A DNA stretch of 27,008 bases from Bremia lactucae (lineage: Eukaryota; Oomycota; Peronosporomycetes; Peronosporales; Peronosporaceae): contig NC_090613.1 of assembly GCF_004359215.1 (NCBI RefSeq), positions 4,462,919 to 4,489,926 of the forward strand, in the 5' to 3' direction. This document shows, one piece after another, positions 1 to 8,150 of the stretch. A program made the translations under genes and the position numbers. The notes beneath the pieces were generated by a model. That model searched no databases. It was not told the DNA's origin and worked only from the letters and a program-made list of their open reading frames with translations. Within the stretch, counting starts at the first letter, position 1; each line of letters begins with the position of its first letter.

Positions 1-715
1 GATACCATCGCGGAATCCCTCGCTGAAGAAGAGAAAGATCTCATGGCAGTGCGCAATAGCGCACTGAAAATTACAAAACAGACGAGTCAGCAGAAGAATT
101 TCTGCTGGCTCGAGAATCAGTAGTCCGTTTTGTACAGGGTTCCATTCCTAACGCAGTGGACCGGCAGAAACGAACGCGGACAAACACAGAAGATCAAATG
201 TTCTTTCATCCAAAATTAATGACCTAGTACTACTCTCTGCGGTAAACTTACCTAAGCGTGTAGTCACTAATGTGGGTAGCAGCGAACTACTACCCAAGTT
301 CATTGGGCCTTTCCGTGTAATGCATCGCAGAGGCAATGCGTACATAATAGAATTGCCACGTAGGATGCGAACGCATCCTACGTTTTACGTTGGTCGGCTC
401 CGCCCGTACCATCAGTACGGATCTGACCACCCCTTTCAAGAAACCCTAAACGATTCTTGTGGTTTCAAAACAGAATCTCATGTTGAATCTGGAGATTCCA
501 TTGTCGGGTCCGAATATCCTCGAAATCGCGCTGAGCGGACGACAGCTCATCACGAAGAGCGTGATATTTCTGTTCGTACTCCAAGATGGAGTTCGCACTC
601 TTCGACCGGTCTTTTAACCGTTCGATATGATGAGCCTGCACCGTCTACTCTAGCGAGCGACGCTTACCGCGCTCGTGATCCAGTCCCTCCTCCAAATCAT
701 GGAGGAAGTGATTGA
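1..715 (+). pseudogene. Ty3/gypsy family-1 copy A: integrase C-terminal (GPY/F) region, decayed
   Basis: End of a gypsy pol polyprotein: the DNA-binding tail of an integrase, which would insert element cDNA into chromosomes. From about 88 to 270 the reading (DESAEEFLLARE, then RFVQGSIPNAVDRQKR) matches the same segment of copy B at 9250-9060 on -. From 272 the frame carries SSELLPKFIGPFRV, the GPF core of the GPY/F module, then IIELPRRMRTHPTFYVGRLRPYHQ and an acidic/proline linker, ending in TGA at 713-715. The first 270 bases need at least one frameshift. The catalytic core would lie upstream, outside the window. Seen: the motifs and the copy-to-copy match. Known: GPY/F modules are typical of Ty3/gypsy integrases. 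Domain call is firm; function is lost. Confidence 0.88.
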
Positions 716-784
716 GTTAGTCGATCTTCGACGGTAGATCCGACACATGGGTCGGAATTAATTTTCCCTCCTCCACCACAACCA

Positions 785-1144
785 TTGGTGGATTCCCACG
801 TTGGTCAACGTATCCAAAACCACCGTGATGTGAAGGGGCAGCGAACGAGTTATCTTGTTCGCTGGCGCGGTTATCCACATTTGCATGACAGCTGTGAGCC
901 CCGTTCCCAGCTGGTTGTTGACGTTAAGGACCTCGCCCGTCAGTATGACGAGAACCATCCGATGGATCGGAAGGTCCATCGGAAAACACGCGCCCTGGCA
1001 CTTGCAAATCGATTGCAAAATTTCAATCGCATCATGCATCTCGATAGAGATGCAAGCTCTTCCCCAGGGCAAAGAAAGAAAAAACATCCCCTTTCACTCA
1101 TTCCATGTTGTCGACGCAGCCCGGACAGGGATCACCCCATGTGA
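785..1144 (+). pseudogene. Family-1 copy A: integrase chromodomain
   Basis: Same frame as the GPY/F block upstream, separated from it by in-frame stops at 713-780. SYLVRWRGYPHLHDSCEPRSQL with a following QYDENHP matches a chromodomain (YLVxWxGYP ... DSWEP...L). The tryptophan usual in SWEP is Cys here (DSCEP). Chromodomains at the end of gypsy integrases (chromoviruses) are thought to steer insertion to histone-marked chromatin. The region after about 1005 (KTRALALANRLQNFNRIMHLDRDA) aligns with copy B at 8575-8500 on - and is the polyprotein tail or 3' leader. The opposite-strand ORF at 758-1087 is a shadow. Confidence 0.87.
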
Positions 1145-1559
1145 GGCATGGAAGTCCTGCCTCACGAAAGACCGATGCAATTTAAATCTAGCACCGGTTG
1201 GAGTACGTTTCTTAAACTGAAAGCGAATCGCGTTAAGTTTTTAAAGCCAGGATTCGCGTCCAATGTCGTTGACATTGCGAATAAATGCCTTCCGGGCTTG
1301 CATTAACGAACTTTTTTCTCGCTTGTCGTTGCCATTATACTGTCAATGCTTAAGAATAACATCGAAATAAAATTCCTCCTCAGCGCGAAAGTTCTTCGCG
1401 CTGGGATCAAGGCCATGTAGCTTTGTCGCAATAAATAAAGGTTTTATCTTTTTATTAATCACAACAACGTCTCCAACGATGAGACAAATTTGAGATTACG
1501 ATCTTCTAATAATTGGCGTCGAATCACGCTATTCGACGTTCTAGAAAGGACTCGGCCGC
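1145..1559 (+). other. Family-1 copy A 3' untranslated region
   Basis: No gene. The sequence aligns with copy B at 8151-8480 (opposite strand), up to GGCCATGTAGCTTTGTCGCA (1411-1430 here), and then diverges. It holds several short hairpins: 8-bp arms at 1141-1165, 7-bp arms in GCGCGAA...TTCGCGC near 1385-1403, and 8-bp arms at 1517-1538 (CGTCGAAT/ATTCGACG). No polypurine tract or intact LTR start is visible before the copia element begins. Confidence 0.6.
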
Positions 1560-1607
1560 GAGGTGTATTGTGAGGTGTATTGTGAGGTGTATCGTGAGGA
1601 GTATTGT
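1560..1607 (+). repeat. Four tandem 12-bp units at the copia element edge
   Basis: GAGGTGTATTGT repeats at 1560-1571 and 1572-1583; GAGGTGTATCGT at 1584-1595; GAGGAGTATTGT at 1596-1607. The last unit overlaps the first three bases of the copia LTR (from 1605). The third unit resembles GGGGTGTATCGT near the start of the family-1 LTR at 25081, so the array could derive from the lost 3' LTR of copy A; that link is only a guess. Confidence 0.85.
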
Positions 1608-2040
1608 TAAGTTACGTTGTCCTATGATGCTTAAAGATGGGCTTACGGTCAGGATGCAACCCGGAAAGTACGTTATATTTTGAGTCTATCTCGATCATAC
1701 TGTGAATTGTATTTTACCATTATCTCTTTCCTATCAATCGTTGCGCCCCCTTTCACACATATGTGGACCACCATAAAATGGGGAACGTCACTGTCCGGCA
1801 GGACAGTGCTGGAGGGGAACCCAAAAAACAGTTTTCGTAGGTTTTACTTTTCGTCGTTGCCAGGTATTGAACCGGTGTCCTGTGTTATGGCACTGCCATG
1901 CCTTACCCAACTGAGCTACAGCTATTGATTTTCCACACACTATTTCTACGTAATTTTCTTACCGTACGATCCCTTGCACTCATGAACATATTTCCCTTAT
2001 ACACGCATATGCATCAAGCACAAAACTTTCGATGAAAACA
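1605..2040 (-). repeat. Ty1/copia 3' LTR (left copy)
   Basis: A 436-bp sequence that recurs in the same orientation, also 436 bp, at 5767-6202. On - it starts TGTTTTCATCG and ends TTAACA, giving TG...CA ends. The two copies differ at roughly one base in five by eye, so the insertion is old. The flanks (AGTAT at 1600-1604, TGGGG at 6203-6207) do not match, so no target-site duplication is visible. Gag begins directly inside the right copy on -, so this left copy is the 3' LTR. It carries a tRNA-like module at about 1855-1921. Confidence 0.9.
1855..1921 (-). other. tRNA-like module (box A + box B) in the copia 3' LTR
   Basis: On - the sequence reads TAGCTCAGTTGG (1918-1907), a match to Pol III box A/D-arm, and after 33 bases GGTTCAATACC (1873-1863), a match to box B/T-arm. 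The spacing is that of a tRNA gene. The acceptor stem does not pair, and a GGCATGGCAGTGCCAT inverted repeat sits where the anticodon arm should be, so this is not a functional tRNA. It may drive Pol III transcription in the sense direction of the element. Confidence 0.65.
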
Positions 2041-2043
2041 TCA

Positions 2044-2387
2044 GTCTTCAACACTCTTCCGTTGTCGTGCACCCGAAGTGATACCCTGATGCCGCCATGC
2101 CGAGTCCCATGATGAACATGGTGTGCTTGTCTCTTGAGAGAGCCTTGGTCAATCCGTCCGCGATCATTTCTTCCGTCGGCTTGTAATTCAGCGCACTACC
2201 TCACTTGCCACCGTCTCACGCAAGAAAAGAAATTTGATATCGATGTGCTTCGTGCGCGAATAATAGACAGGATTCTTGGCCAGCTCAATACATCCTTGAT
2301 TGTCTTGAAATATCGTTGTCGCCGTTCCGTCTTGTACTACAAGCTATTTATCAAATTTCGAAACCAGACTGCCTTTTGAGTTGCGCT
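2044..2387 (-). pseudogene. Ty1/copia RNase H C-terminal part
   Basis: On - one reads ATQKAVWFRNLI, then after a frameshift VVQDGTATTIFQDNQG, IELAKNPVYYSRTKHID and FLFLRE, and after another frameshift EEMIADGLTKALSRDKH ending in a stop just before the LTR. This is the classic copia RNase H tail (DNQG...KHIDIR...ADxLTK). It lies in the proper orientation, immediately upstream of the 3' LTR. Its upstream half, RT plus RNase H N-terminus, is on the other strand at 2388-3721, which marks an inversion breakpoint at about 2387/2388. Confidence 0.85.
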
Positions 2388-3721
2388 ATATCTCGAACGA
2401 AATGAAAAAGGAAGACGAGCGAATTATCGACATCATTGAAGATGAAGAGAATTTAGAGACGTCGACACTTGACGACAATGGTGTGGAGGTTCCAGCAAAT
2501 GATAAAGGCTTCGAACTCCGCCGCTTAAAGCTTGCCGTGATCCTCTTTGTGGTAGCCAAAATGAGTCCAGTGTTCAAGGTTAGGTTCCTACTCTAGCATC
2601 AAGCACGCCCGGAAAGACGGCGAAGAAGGATGGATGATGCGACCAATCCGAAAGAAACGCGGTGTTGTGCGCTACGAACAAGAGTTCCCCAACCTACGCC
2701 GTGGCCACTTCAATTTGGACGACTTTGAAGCAGAAGATGACTCGTCTTATTGCTTTGTTGCAGATGGTGATGGAAAACAAGCTTTGTTCTACGATGAAGT
2801 GATGATCAGTAAGAACAAAAAACAGTGGTTGGAAGCGATAAAATGCGAGATGTAGTTACTCGACAAATACAAAACGTGACGCTAGTAAACATGCCACCGG
2901 ACAAGAAGGCTGTTTGATGCAAGTGGGTATCACGGATTAAGCGCGGTCCAAGTGGAAATTATTGAAAAGTTCAAGGTACGATTAGTTGCAAAAGGATTCA
3001 CACAGCGACCTGCCATCGACTTCGTCGAGACTTTTGCGCCAGTGGCACGCAAAGGGCCAATCAAAACGGTGTTGGCAATTGCAGAGCTGAAGACTTAGAG
3101 GCAGCAAATGTCAACGTTGATTTCGCATTCTCGGATGGGGAAGTTGATGTGGAGATATACATGGACCAATCCAATGGTCTTAAAAATGAAAAAAATCCGA
3201 TTAAGAAGTGTTTGCTTCAGAAGACGCTGTCTGGAACCAAGCAAGTGGCGCGGCAATGGAACAGCAAACTAAATCAGCATCTGGAGGACCAAGGATTCAA
3301 ACGTACTTCAGCAGAGTCGTGTGTGTTTATTCGAGTGTCAAGCGGCAAATACAGCATCATCGTCGTTTTTGTGAACGAGCTAATGCTGTTTAGTAAAACT
3401 AAGGAGCACATCATGGACATAAAGAGTGCGATTAAGCAAGAGTTTAGCATCAAGTAGCTTGAGGATCTCAAGTTGTCCTTTGGATTCTATATTCACCACA
3501 AGCGCGACGAACACTTGATCAAGATGAACCAGCAGGCATACATCAGGCGACTCTTGGAAAAGTTCGGAATGGAAACGGATGCAAATTAAGCAGGCGACTT
3601 CGACACCAAGCGTTCAACGACAGGATACGTTTTCTTTCTGAACGGCGGAACGATCTCATGGAACTGCAAGCCCCCAGCCGACGTTTGCGACATCAAGCAC
3701 GGGCAGAGCTTATGAGTCTGT
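2388..3721 (+). pseudogene. Ty1/copia reverse transcriptase and RNase H N-terminus, inverted segment
   Basis: Read on +: an acidic linker (NEMKKEDERIIDIIEDEEN), the RT start (SKNKKQWLEAIKCEM), then EKFKVRLVAKGFTQRPAIDF with ETFAPVA, the copia finger/palm signature, then YMDQSNGL, QVARQWNSKLNQHL, and FVNELMLF where YVDD is expected, so the catalytic Asp pair is gone. RNase H begins at about 3590 with AGDFDTKRSTTGYVFFLNGG followed by TISWNC, and a shifted TSSTGRAYES. At least five stops or frameshifts interrupt it. The segment is on the strand opposite to gag, integrase, RNase H tail and both LTRs. Its ends join the neighbouring - strand reading in correct domain order, so it is an internal inversion of about 1.33 kb. 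Confidence 0.87.
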
Positions 3722-4420
3722 GGGATGCTCAGCAAATGTGACGCTTCTTGAAACCATGATCGAGCCATCATCCGCGTTATGTAGCCGATACGCCTTGGAA
3801 TCCTTTGCGTATCCAAGAAAGCAACATTTCACGCCCAAATCGTTCAGCTTCTTTCGCTTCTCCTTGTTACGTGCGTGTAGCATTGCGAACCAAACACGCT
3901 CATATTGTCGATGCGCGGCTTTCGCTTGATCACTATCTCGTACGGACTTGACTTATTGTTCGACCAGTCTGGAACCACATTCCGAATGTCTGCCGCTGTT
4001 ATTAACGCTTCGCACCAGTAAGTCTTGTCAAGAACGCTGTCCTTAAGCATGCAGCGCGTCATCTCCACCAGAGGTCGAATCATGCGCCCTGCAATACCGT
4101 ATGTTCAGGATTGAACTTAACTGTGAACTTTTGCTTGCTAAACTTTTGCTTGCAGAAATTGTCCATTTGCGCGTTTCGGTACCCGCAACCCTTTTAAATT
4201 TGAATGAACTCCCGGATGCTATCTTGATCTCCCGGTAGACCCTTGTGAACGCGCTCAAGACTTCACTTTTCTTTTCAACGGGTAAACCGTCACGTACTGA
4301 CTCTTCATCATCAATGAAACTCACAATGTACTTGAAGCCGGATTTCAAAGCTGGGGTGATTGGTCCAAGCACGTTGGAGCACACGATACCGTCAAAACGC
4401 GTACTCTCCCTGAGTCCTTT
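3722..4420 (-). pseudogene. Ty1/copia integrase core and C-terminal region
   Basis: From right to left on -: GPITPALKSGFKYIVSFIDD, where the first catalytic Asp region reads CSNVLGP (Asp to Asn); a decayed central part where the second Asp (SDNG) is not legible; then LVEMTRCMLKDSVLDKTYWC, EALITAADIRN and SPYEI, typical of copia integrases; then KLNDLGVKCCFLGYAKDSKA and VTFAEHP. Several frameshifts. A 15-bp tandem duplication at 4126-4155 lies between catalytic region and C-terminus. The block ends at the inversion breakpoint near 3721. Confidence 0.87.
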
Positions 4421-4985
4421 CTCCTCCTCGCTTCCTTTGAATGACTTGCGCGCTAGCTTAGATGTCGAGCATACGTCACATAAGAAGTCGGTCTTCATTT
4501 CCGCGCCCTTGATCTTTCCGTCCTTGATCATGGCATTTATCGTTCTAGACGATGCGCGACCGAGTCTTCCATGCCATAGCTCGCTCACGTACTCGGCTAC
4601 CTGGTACTCCGCACCAACCTTTGCGTTGAGGTACATCAGGAAGTCTTCCTTTCTACTAGTGGTAACCGGTGTACTGTCCCGCTTCACGACGCACTCTTTG
4701 CGCGTGATCTCTACTGTCATTCCTCGCGCTGATGAAGCCGTCAGCGGGATTAAATTCTTTGACAGATTTTCAACATGAAGAGTATTCTCGAGGCGAGCAT
4801 CAATCCACGCATGCCCGGTCCAAACTCGTAGCTTCACCGCTCCATGACCAAAGACCTTGAGCTTCACATTACTCTGCATGTATGATATACTGCGTGCCTG
4901 ACACACTTTCTTGCACTCCACAAAAGCTTCCCGAACCTTGCACATGTGTGCAGGTGCGCCACTGTCCATAACCCAGCAGCCGCTG
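4421..4985 (-). pseudogene. Ty1/copia protease and GAG-pre-integrase zinc domain
   Basis: On -, VMDSGAPAHMC (near 4972) is the aspartic protease active site (DSGA), which would cut the Gag-Pol polyprotein; ENLSKNLIPLTA follows as in the copia protease. Then LWHGRLGRASSRTINAMI and FLCDVCSTSKLARKSF give the pre-integrase zinc domain. The second His of the HHCC set (usually RLGH) is Arg; the CxxC pair is kept. One frame stays open from 4969 to 4043, but its last third departs from the integrase family, so it has shifted frame. The 4245-4778 ORF on + is its shadow. Confidence 0.9.
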
Positions 4986-5762
4986 AATTGACGGACCCGT
5001 CGCTAGCATTAGATGCGACGTTGAAGTGGTCGTGTCCCGTTTCTCGTGTTTCGATTGGTCCAAGACTTGAACGGCAACCTCTAGCATAGTGGCCGACCTT
5101 GCCACAGTTGAATTACGCTTCTGACGGTCTTCTAGCACGCTATTCTTACTGCTACTTCAGGTGCTGCTTGCCGTTTCTGTTGCTTGGATAAAGTGCCGTT
5201 GCTTCTTCTACCCGTGCCGAGTCCTTGTGCCGCACTTCCTCAGCAATCAACTTGCTCACGAGATCGCTAGAATTAGAACTTGACGCCGACATGAAAAACG
5301 CCTGCCCTAATCTTTCGTAGCTTGCACGCAGACTCCTCAGCATCACCGCACATACGTCTTCTTCATTTGACCCGCAGTTAACGCTATTCATCTTCAGCAC
5401 TATATCTTCAAGCTCCGCCAGGTTACCACTGATGTTTGGAGCTGTATACTTGAATAGGGCAAACTTCTTATTAAGCCAAAGTCTATTTGCCATGTCTTGT
5501 GTGCGATGAAACTTCGCCAGCCTTGTCCACGCCTCTCCCACCGTCGCCGCGTCGACAATGTTATCAACTGCGCGTCACTCAGATGCAGCGCGATCGCGGC
5601 GTGCGCTTGCTGCTGCTTTACTGCATTCGGAGCGTCTACACCGGAGACAGCTCCCCACAACCTCTTGGATATGAGGTACAACTTCAACTTGTAGCTCCAT
5701 AGTACGTAGTTTAAGCCATCAAAGGGATCAGTGTTAAAACCGGAGTCGTTACTTGGGCTCAC
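4986..5762 (-). pseudogene. Ty1/copia Gag (UBN2-like) with degenerate zinc knuckle
   Basis: Gag would form the virus-like particle and bind element RNA. On -, the N-terminus reads SPSNDSGFNTDPFDGLNYVL then WSYKLKLYLISKRLWGAVSG, the start of copia Gag (UBN2/DUF4219-like), followed after a frameshift by AWTRLAKFHRTQDMANRLWL, KYTAPNISGNLAELEDIV and LRASYERLGQ. A zinc knuckle NCGKVGHYARGC lies near 5110-5080; the first Cys codon is lost. The reading opens right at the inner LTR edge without an obvious ATG; the nominal start is GTG at 5762. At least two frameshifts. Confidence 0.87.
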
Positions 5763-5766
5763 AACC

Positions 5767-6202
5767 TGTTAAATTACATTGTTCTAAGAAGCTTGAAGAT
5801 GGGCTTACGGTAGAATTTTCAAACCGGAAAGTAAGTTATATTTTGAGTTTATCTCGATCCTACCGTTAATTGCATTCTATCATTATCTCTTTCTTATCGG
5901 TCGTTCCGCCCCCTTCCCACATATGTTGACCACCACAAAATGGTGGACGTCACAGTCTGGCAGGACAGTGCTAGTGAACCCCAATAACAGTTCTCGTACG
6001 TTTCACTTTTCGTCGTTGTCGGGTATCGAACAGGTGACCTGTGGTATGGCACTGCCATGCCTTACCCTGCTGAGCTACTGCATATGTTTTTTTCCACGCA
6101 CTATCTCTGCGTATTATTCTTACCATGCGACCCCTTTCACTCATGTATATATTTCCCTTTTACACGCATATCCATAAAGCACAACACGCTCGATGAACCC
6201 TG
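5767..6202 (-). repeat. Ty1/copia 5' LTR (right copy)
   Basis: Second 436-bp LTR, same orientation as 1605-2040. On - it ends TTTAACA at 5767 and is followed by GGTTGTGAGCCCAAGT, a possible primer-binding stretch just ahead of gag, though I cannot name the tRNA. The outer end is mutated (CAGGGTTCATCG where the left copy has TGTTTTCATCG). A tRNA-like module at 6014-6080 is conserved with the left copy. Confidence 0.9.
6014..6080 (-). other. tRNA-like module (box A + box B) in the copia 5' LTR
   Basis: On -, TAGCTCAGCAGG (6077-6066) fits box A and TGTTCGATACC (6032-6022) fits box B apart from one base. The gap is 33 bases, identical to the left LTR. The central GGCATGGCAGTGCCATACC is a near-perfect inverted repeat. 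The acceptor stem does not pair. Being in the 5' LTR on the sense strand, a Pol III start here would read into gag; no experimental support is visible from sequence. Confidence 0.65.
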
Positions 6203-6339
6203 TGGGGTCCAACGAAATCGAGTTGTTCACGAGGGCAATAATGTTACGATGGAGGGTGCATTCAAGCATTAAAGCTTCATGGTATTCGGCAGTAGCAACG
6301 TGGGAGCGCAAACGTTCCAAAAAAACGGTGGATGGAAAT

Positions 6340-6808
6340 TCTAGCGGGGCACTGCCGACTTGTACTGCTCCAGTACAAGTCCACTCTGCACTACTTCAGT
6401 ACAAGTCAACTTTGCACTGCTTCAGTTGCGAGTGGTGTTTTACGTCACTTCACGAACAGTTCCACGTGCGGAGGAAGACTCTCTTTGAAACACCTGCTTT
6501 AAAGAGTGTTAAAAGCTAACTGTTTTTAATATAATTAAGTTCTTCTGTTTATAACTATTTTCTGCTAAATTGATTATATACTAATAGAAAATATATAATA
6601 AAGTCTTATCTGTCTCTTTCTTTGCACGCGACCAGTGCTGACTGGACCGCGGAGCAAGTATACAAAAAGGCCTATATCTACCATTAAATAAGCTTTTCGA
6701 ATGTTACAATGTGAAAAATAAATTCTCTAAATATTATCCACCTCTCACATAATGAATTTATTAACATCCTATATGTGTTAATTTAATGTAAAGATACACC
6801 CCGTTAAA
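6340..6808 (-). repeat. Family-1 gypsy LTR, probably 3' LTR of copy B
   Basis: Reverse-complement relative of the LTR at 25075-25501: on - it begins TTTAACGGGGTGTATC (copy D: TGTAACGGGGTGTATC) and ends GTGCCCCGCTAG (copy D: GTGCCCCGTTACA). It is 469 bp against 427 bp; part of the difference is extra copies of a 26-bp repeat near 6357-6430. The left flank is not the primer site/gag sequence seen after the copy D LTR, and the right flank has a purine tract (6811-6822), so this fits a 3' LTR of an element lying to the right, i.e. copy B. No target-site duplication is recognisable. Confidence 0.8.
6357..6430 (-). repeat. Tandem 26-bp repeats with palindrome in the LTR
   Basis: On - about two and a half copies of a unit starting GACTTGTACTGAAG. 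The last copy forms an inverted repeat GACTTGTACTG / CAGTACAAGTC (6357-6381) with a 3-base centre. Copy D has the same palindrome once (25461-25485) with a different centre (AAG instead of GAG on the element strand). Possible R/U5 structural or protein-binding element. Confidence 0.75.
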
Positions 6809-6810
6809 TC

Positions 6811-6822
6811 ACCCCTCCGTAA
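6811..6822 (-). promoter_or_regulatory. Candidate polypurine tract
   Basis: On - the bases just upstream of the LTR read ACGGAGGGGTGA. Its position next to the LTR start fits the plus-strand primer of gypsy elements. Inferred from position and composition only. Confidence 0.5.
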
Positions 6823-6877
6823 AACGACAATCACGCTGACTGTCATTGAATAGAGTAGCCACTATAAGACCACTTAA

Positions 6878-7383
6878 GTGAAAACGATGTTGATTGGTCA
6901 GAACCATCATTTTCAATTCTATCGCATGGCTCACGTGTCCATGCAGTGTGCGAATAGTGCGGAGCCTTCGGCTGCGGTACATGCAGCCGCGGGCGACGCA
7001 TTATTGTCTCTTGCGGCAGCCGTTCCGTCTCCTGTAGTCATCTTCTCCCGCAACTATAAATGTTGCGGTTGTACGGTGGTGATGCACCACGTGGATGCGA
7101 CCCCTCTTTGGAGGTCGACTACGAATGCGAGTCGGACGAAATGGCCGACTCGGGGAGAACAGAACAGTCGCCTGATAGTCGTCAGGCGGCTGACTTTGAG
7201 CCTTCGAATGAGGGGGCTCAATCTGCTAAACGTGCTAATAGCGTTCGCTATATCATATTTGGTTCCGACGATGAGGATGATTCCTCATCGCCAACACCGT
7301 ATCCGTCACCCGCACTCATCCCTGTGCGTGGTGATGACGATGGCGTAAGCCATCGTGATAAAAGTTTTTGTGGTAGTGGTTAG
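6878..7383 (+). pseudogene. Unrecognised acidic ORF, antisense in the 3' region of copy B
   Basis: No family recognised. A first frame (6878-7348) gives MAHVSMQCANSAEPSAAVHA and an alanine-rich stretch; a second (7060-7383) gives GGDAPRGCDPSLEVDYEC, then Ser/Asp/Glu-rich text with SVRYIIFGSDDEDDSSSPTP and an end at FCGSG plus TAG at 7381-7383. The two are probably one protein split by frameshifts near 7030-7080. It is acidic and low in complexity, without signal peptide or membrane segment. It lies between the LTR/polypurine tract and pol of copy B on the opposite strand. Some plant gypsy elements carry extra antisense ORFs at this place, which is the analogy I would use. The region is hairpin-rich like family 1 (9-bp arms at CGATGAGGA/TCCTCATCG; 8-bp at ACGATGGC/GCCATCGT). 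Confidence 0.45.
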
Positions 7384-7444
7384 CACTCAGGGGAGTGCAG
7401 GCGGTTAAATGTCTCGTCTTGCCCCTGAGAAGAAGCCTGGGCTT

Positions 7445-7490
7445 TTGCCTGAACGGCTACCCAGTAGCTTGTCTCGAGAGACTACTTGTT
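7445..7490 (-). repeat. Direct repeat, left copy, flanking a LINE fragment
   Basis: About 45 bp (GAACGGCTA ... AGTAGCTTGTCTCGAGAGAC) with roughly 80% identity by eye to 8104-8150 (GAACGGCTA ... AATAGCTTGTCTGGCGAGAC). The pair brackets the LINE-like block at 7510-8100, so the LINE text probably interrupts family-1 sequence. Confidence 0.6.
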
Positions 7491-7509
7491 GAAGATTGAT
7501 GTATCTTGA

Positions 7510-8100
7510 TGCATATCGAACGTAGCACCCACCAAATACGCTTCTATTGTCAGACGTACGCTCCAAAATCATCTACGAACGCGTTCTGCTCCCTCCGTTT
7601 ATTTAGTGGAGTCAGCGACGGAGACCTCCGTGCCATACAAAAGCTCGCATACTGCTGCAGCTGTCTTGTGTCATGTCCCGAAGGTAATGATTGTGTTCCA
7701 GCACCCTTGGGTAATAGGACACTCCTAAAATATGTGATTTAGAGTCTCTTTCTGTCCGCTACAGAACAGTAATTTCCGACAGCAGTTATTTAGTTCCCGT
7801 CCAGGGCTGTACAAATTGAGCTGATGTAGCACCATTCGATAGTTTACCCACACCTGGTATTCGGTGATTGCATTGCGGTGACTCCACAACTCATTTAATG
7901 TCTGTTCTAGAGCCGGAAAGTGTCTTTCATTCCGTTCCGCTGATTAGTGTAACCGCTGTATTATTCGATTGAGCCCCTTACCAAGTTCCCTTTTGGCTTG
8001 CTTGTAAGGTTGTCGTTCTACATGCCGAAACCTCCCACTTAAATACCATTTCTTTGTACAGATACACATTTCTGCCACAGAACGTCTGCAGCTGTTTCTA
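7510..8100 (-). pseudogene. LINE (non-LTR) polyprotein C-terminal fragment with zf-RVT-like motif
   Basis: On -, the frame covering 7931-7673 reads NERHFPALEQTLNELWSHRN, then VWVNYRMVLHQLNLYSPG, then CCRKLLFCSGQKETLNHIF, stop, ECPITQGCW. The C-x2-C ... ETLNH-I-F ... ECP ... W pattern matches the zinc-binding tail (zf-RVT) of LINE reverse transcriptases. There is no RT domain within this block, so it is a short 3' fragment. The sequence lacks the hairpins that mark its flanks. The rest of the block has no readable coding. Confidence 0.65.
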
Positions 8101-8103
8101 AAT

Positions 8104-8150
8104 TTGCCCTCGAACGGCTAGTCAATAGCTTGTCTGGCGAGACAACTCCT
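8104..8150 (-). repeat. Direct repeat, right copy, flanking a LINE fragment
   Basis: Partner of 7445-7490. On - it is preceded by the purine-rich TTTTTGGGAGGAG and then TGTCTCGCCAGACA, an arrangement that could itself be a polypurine tract and LTR start; alternatively it is just part of the copy B 3' leader. Confidence 0.5.

Noticed and set aside
1855..1921. Functional tRNA gene
   Set aside because: D- and T-arm boxes are present but the acceptor stem does not pair and the anticodon arm is replaced by an inverted repeat; it also recurs as part of an LTR.
4245..4778. 177-codon ORF on +
   Set aside because: Exact antisense shadow of the copia protease/pre-integrase frame, no motif of its own.
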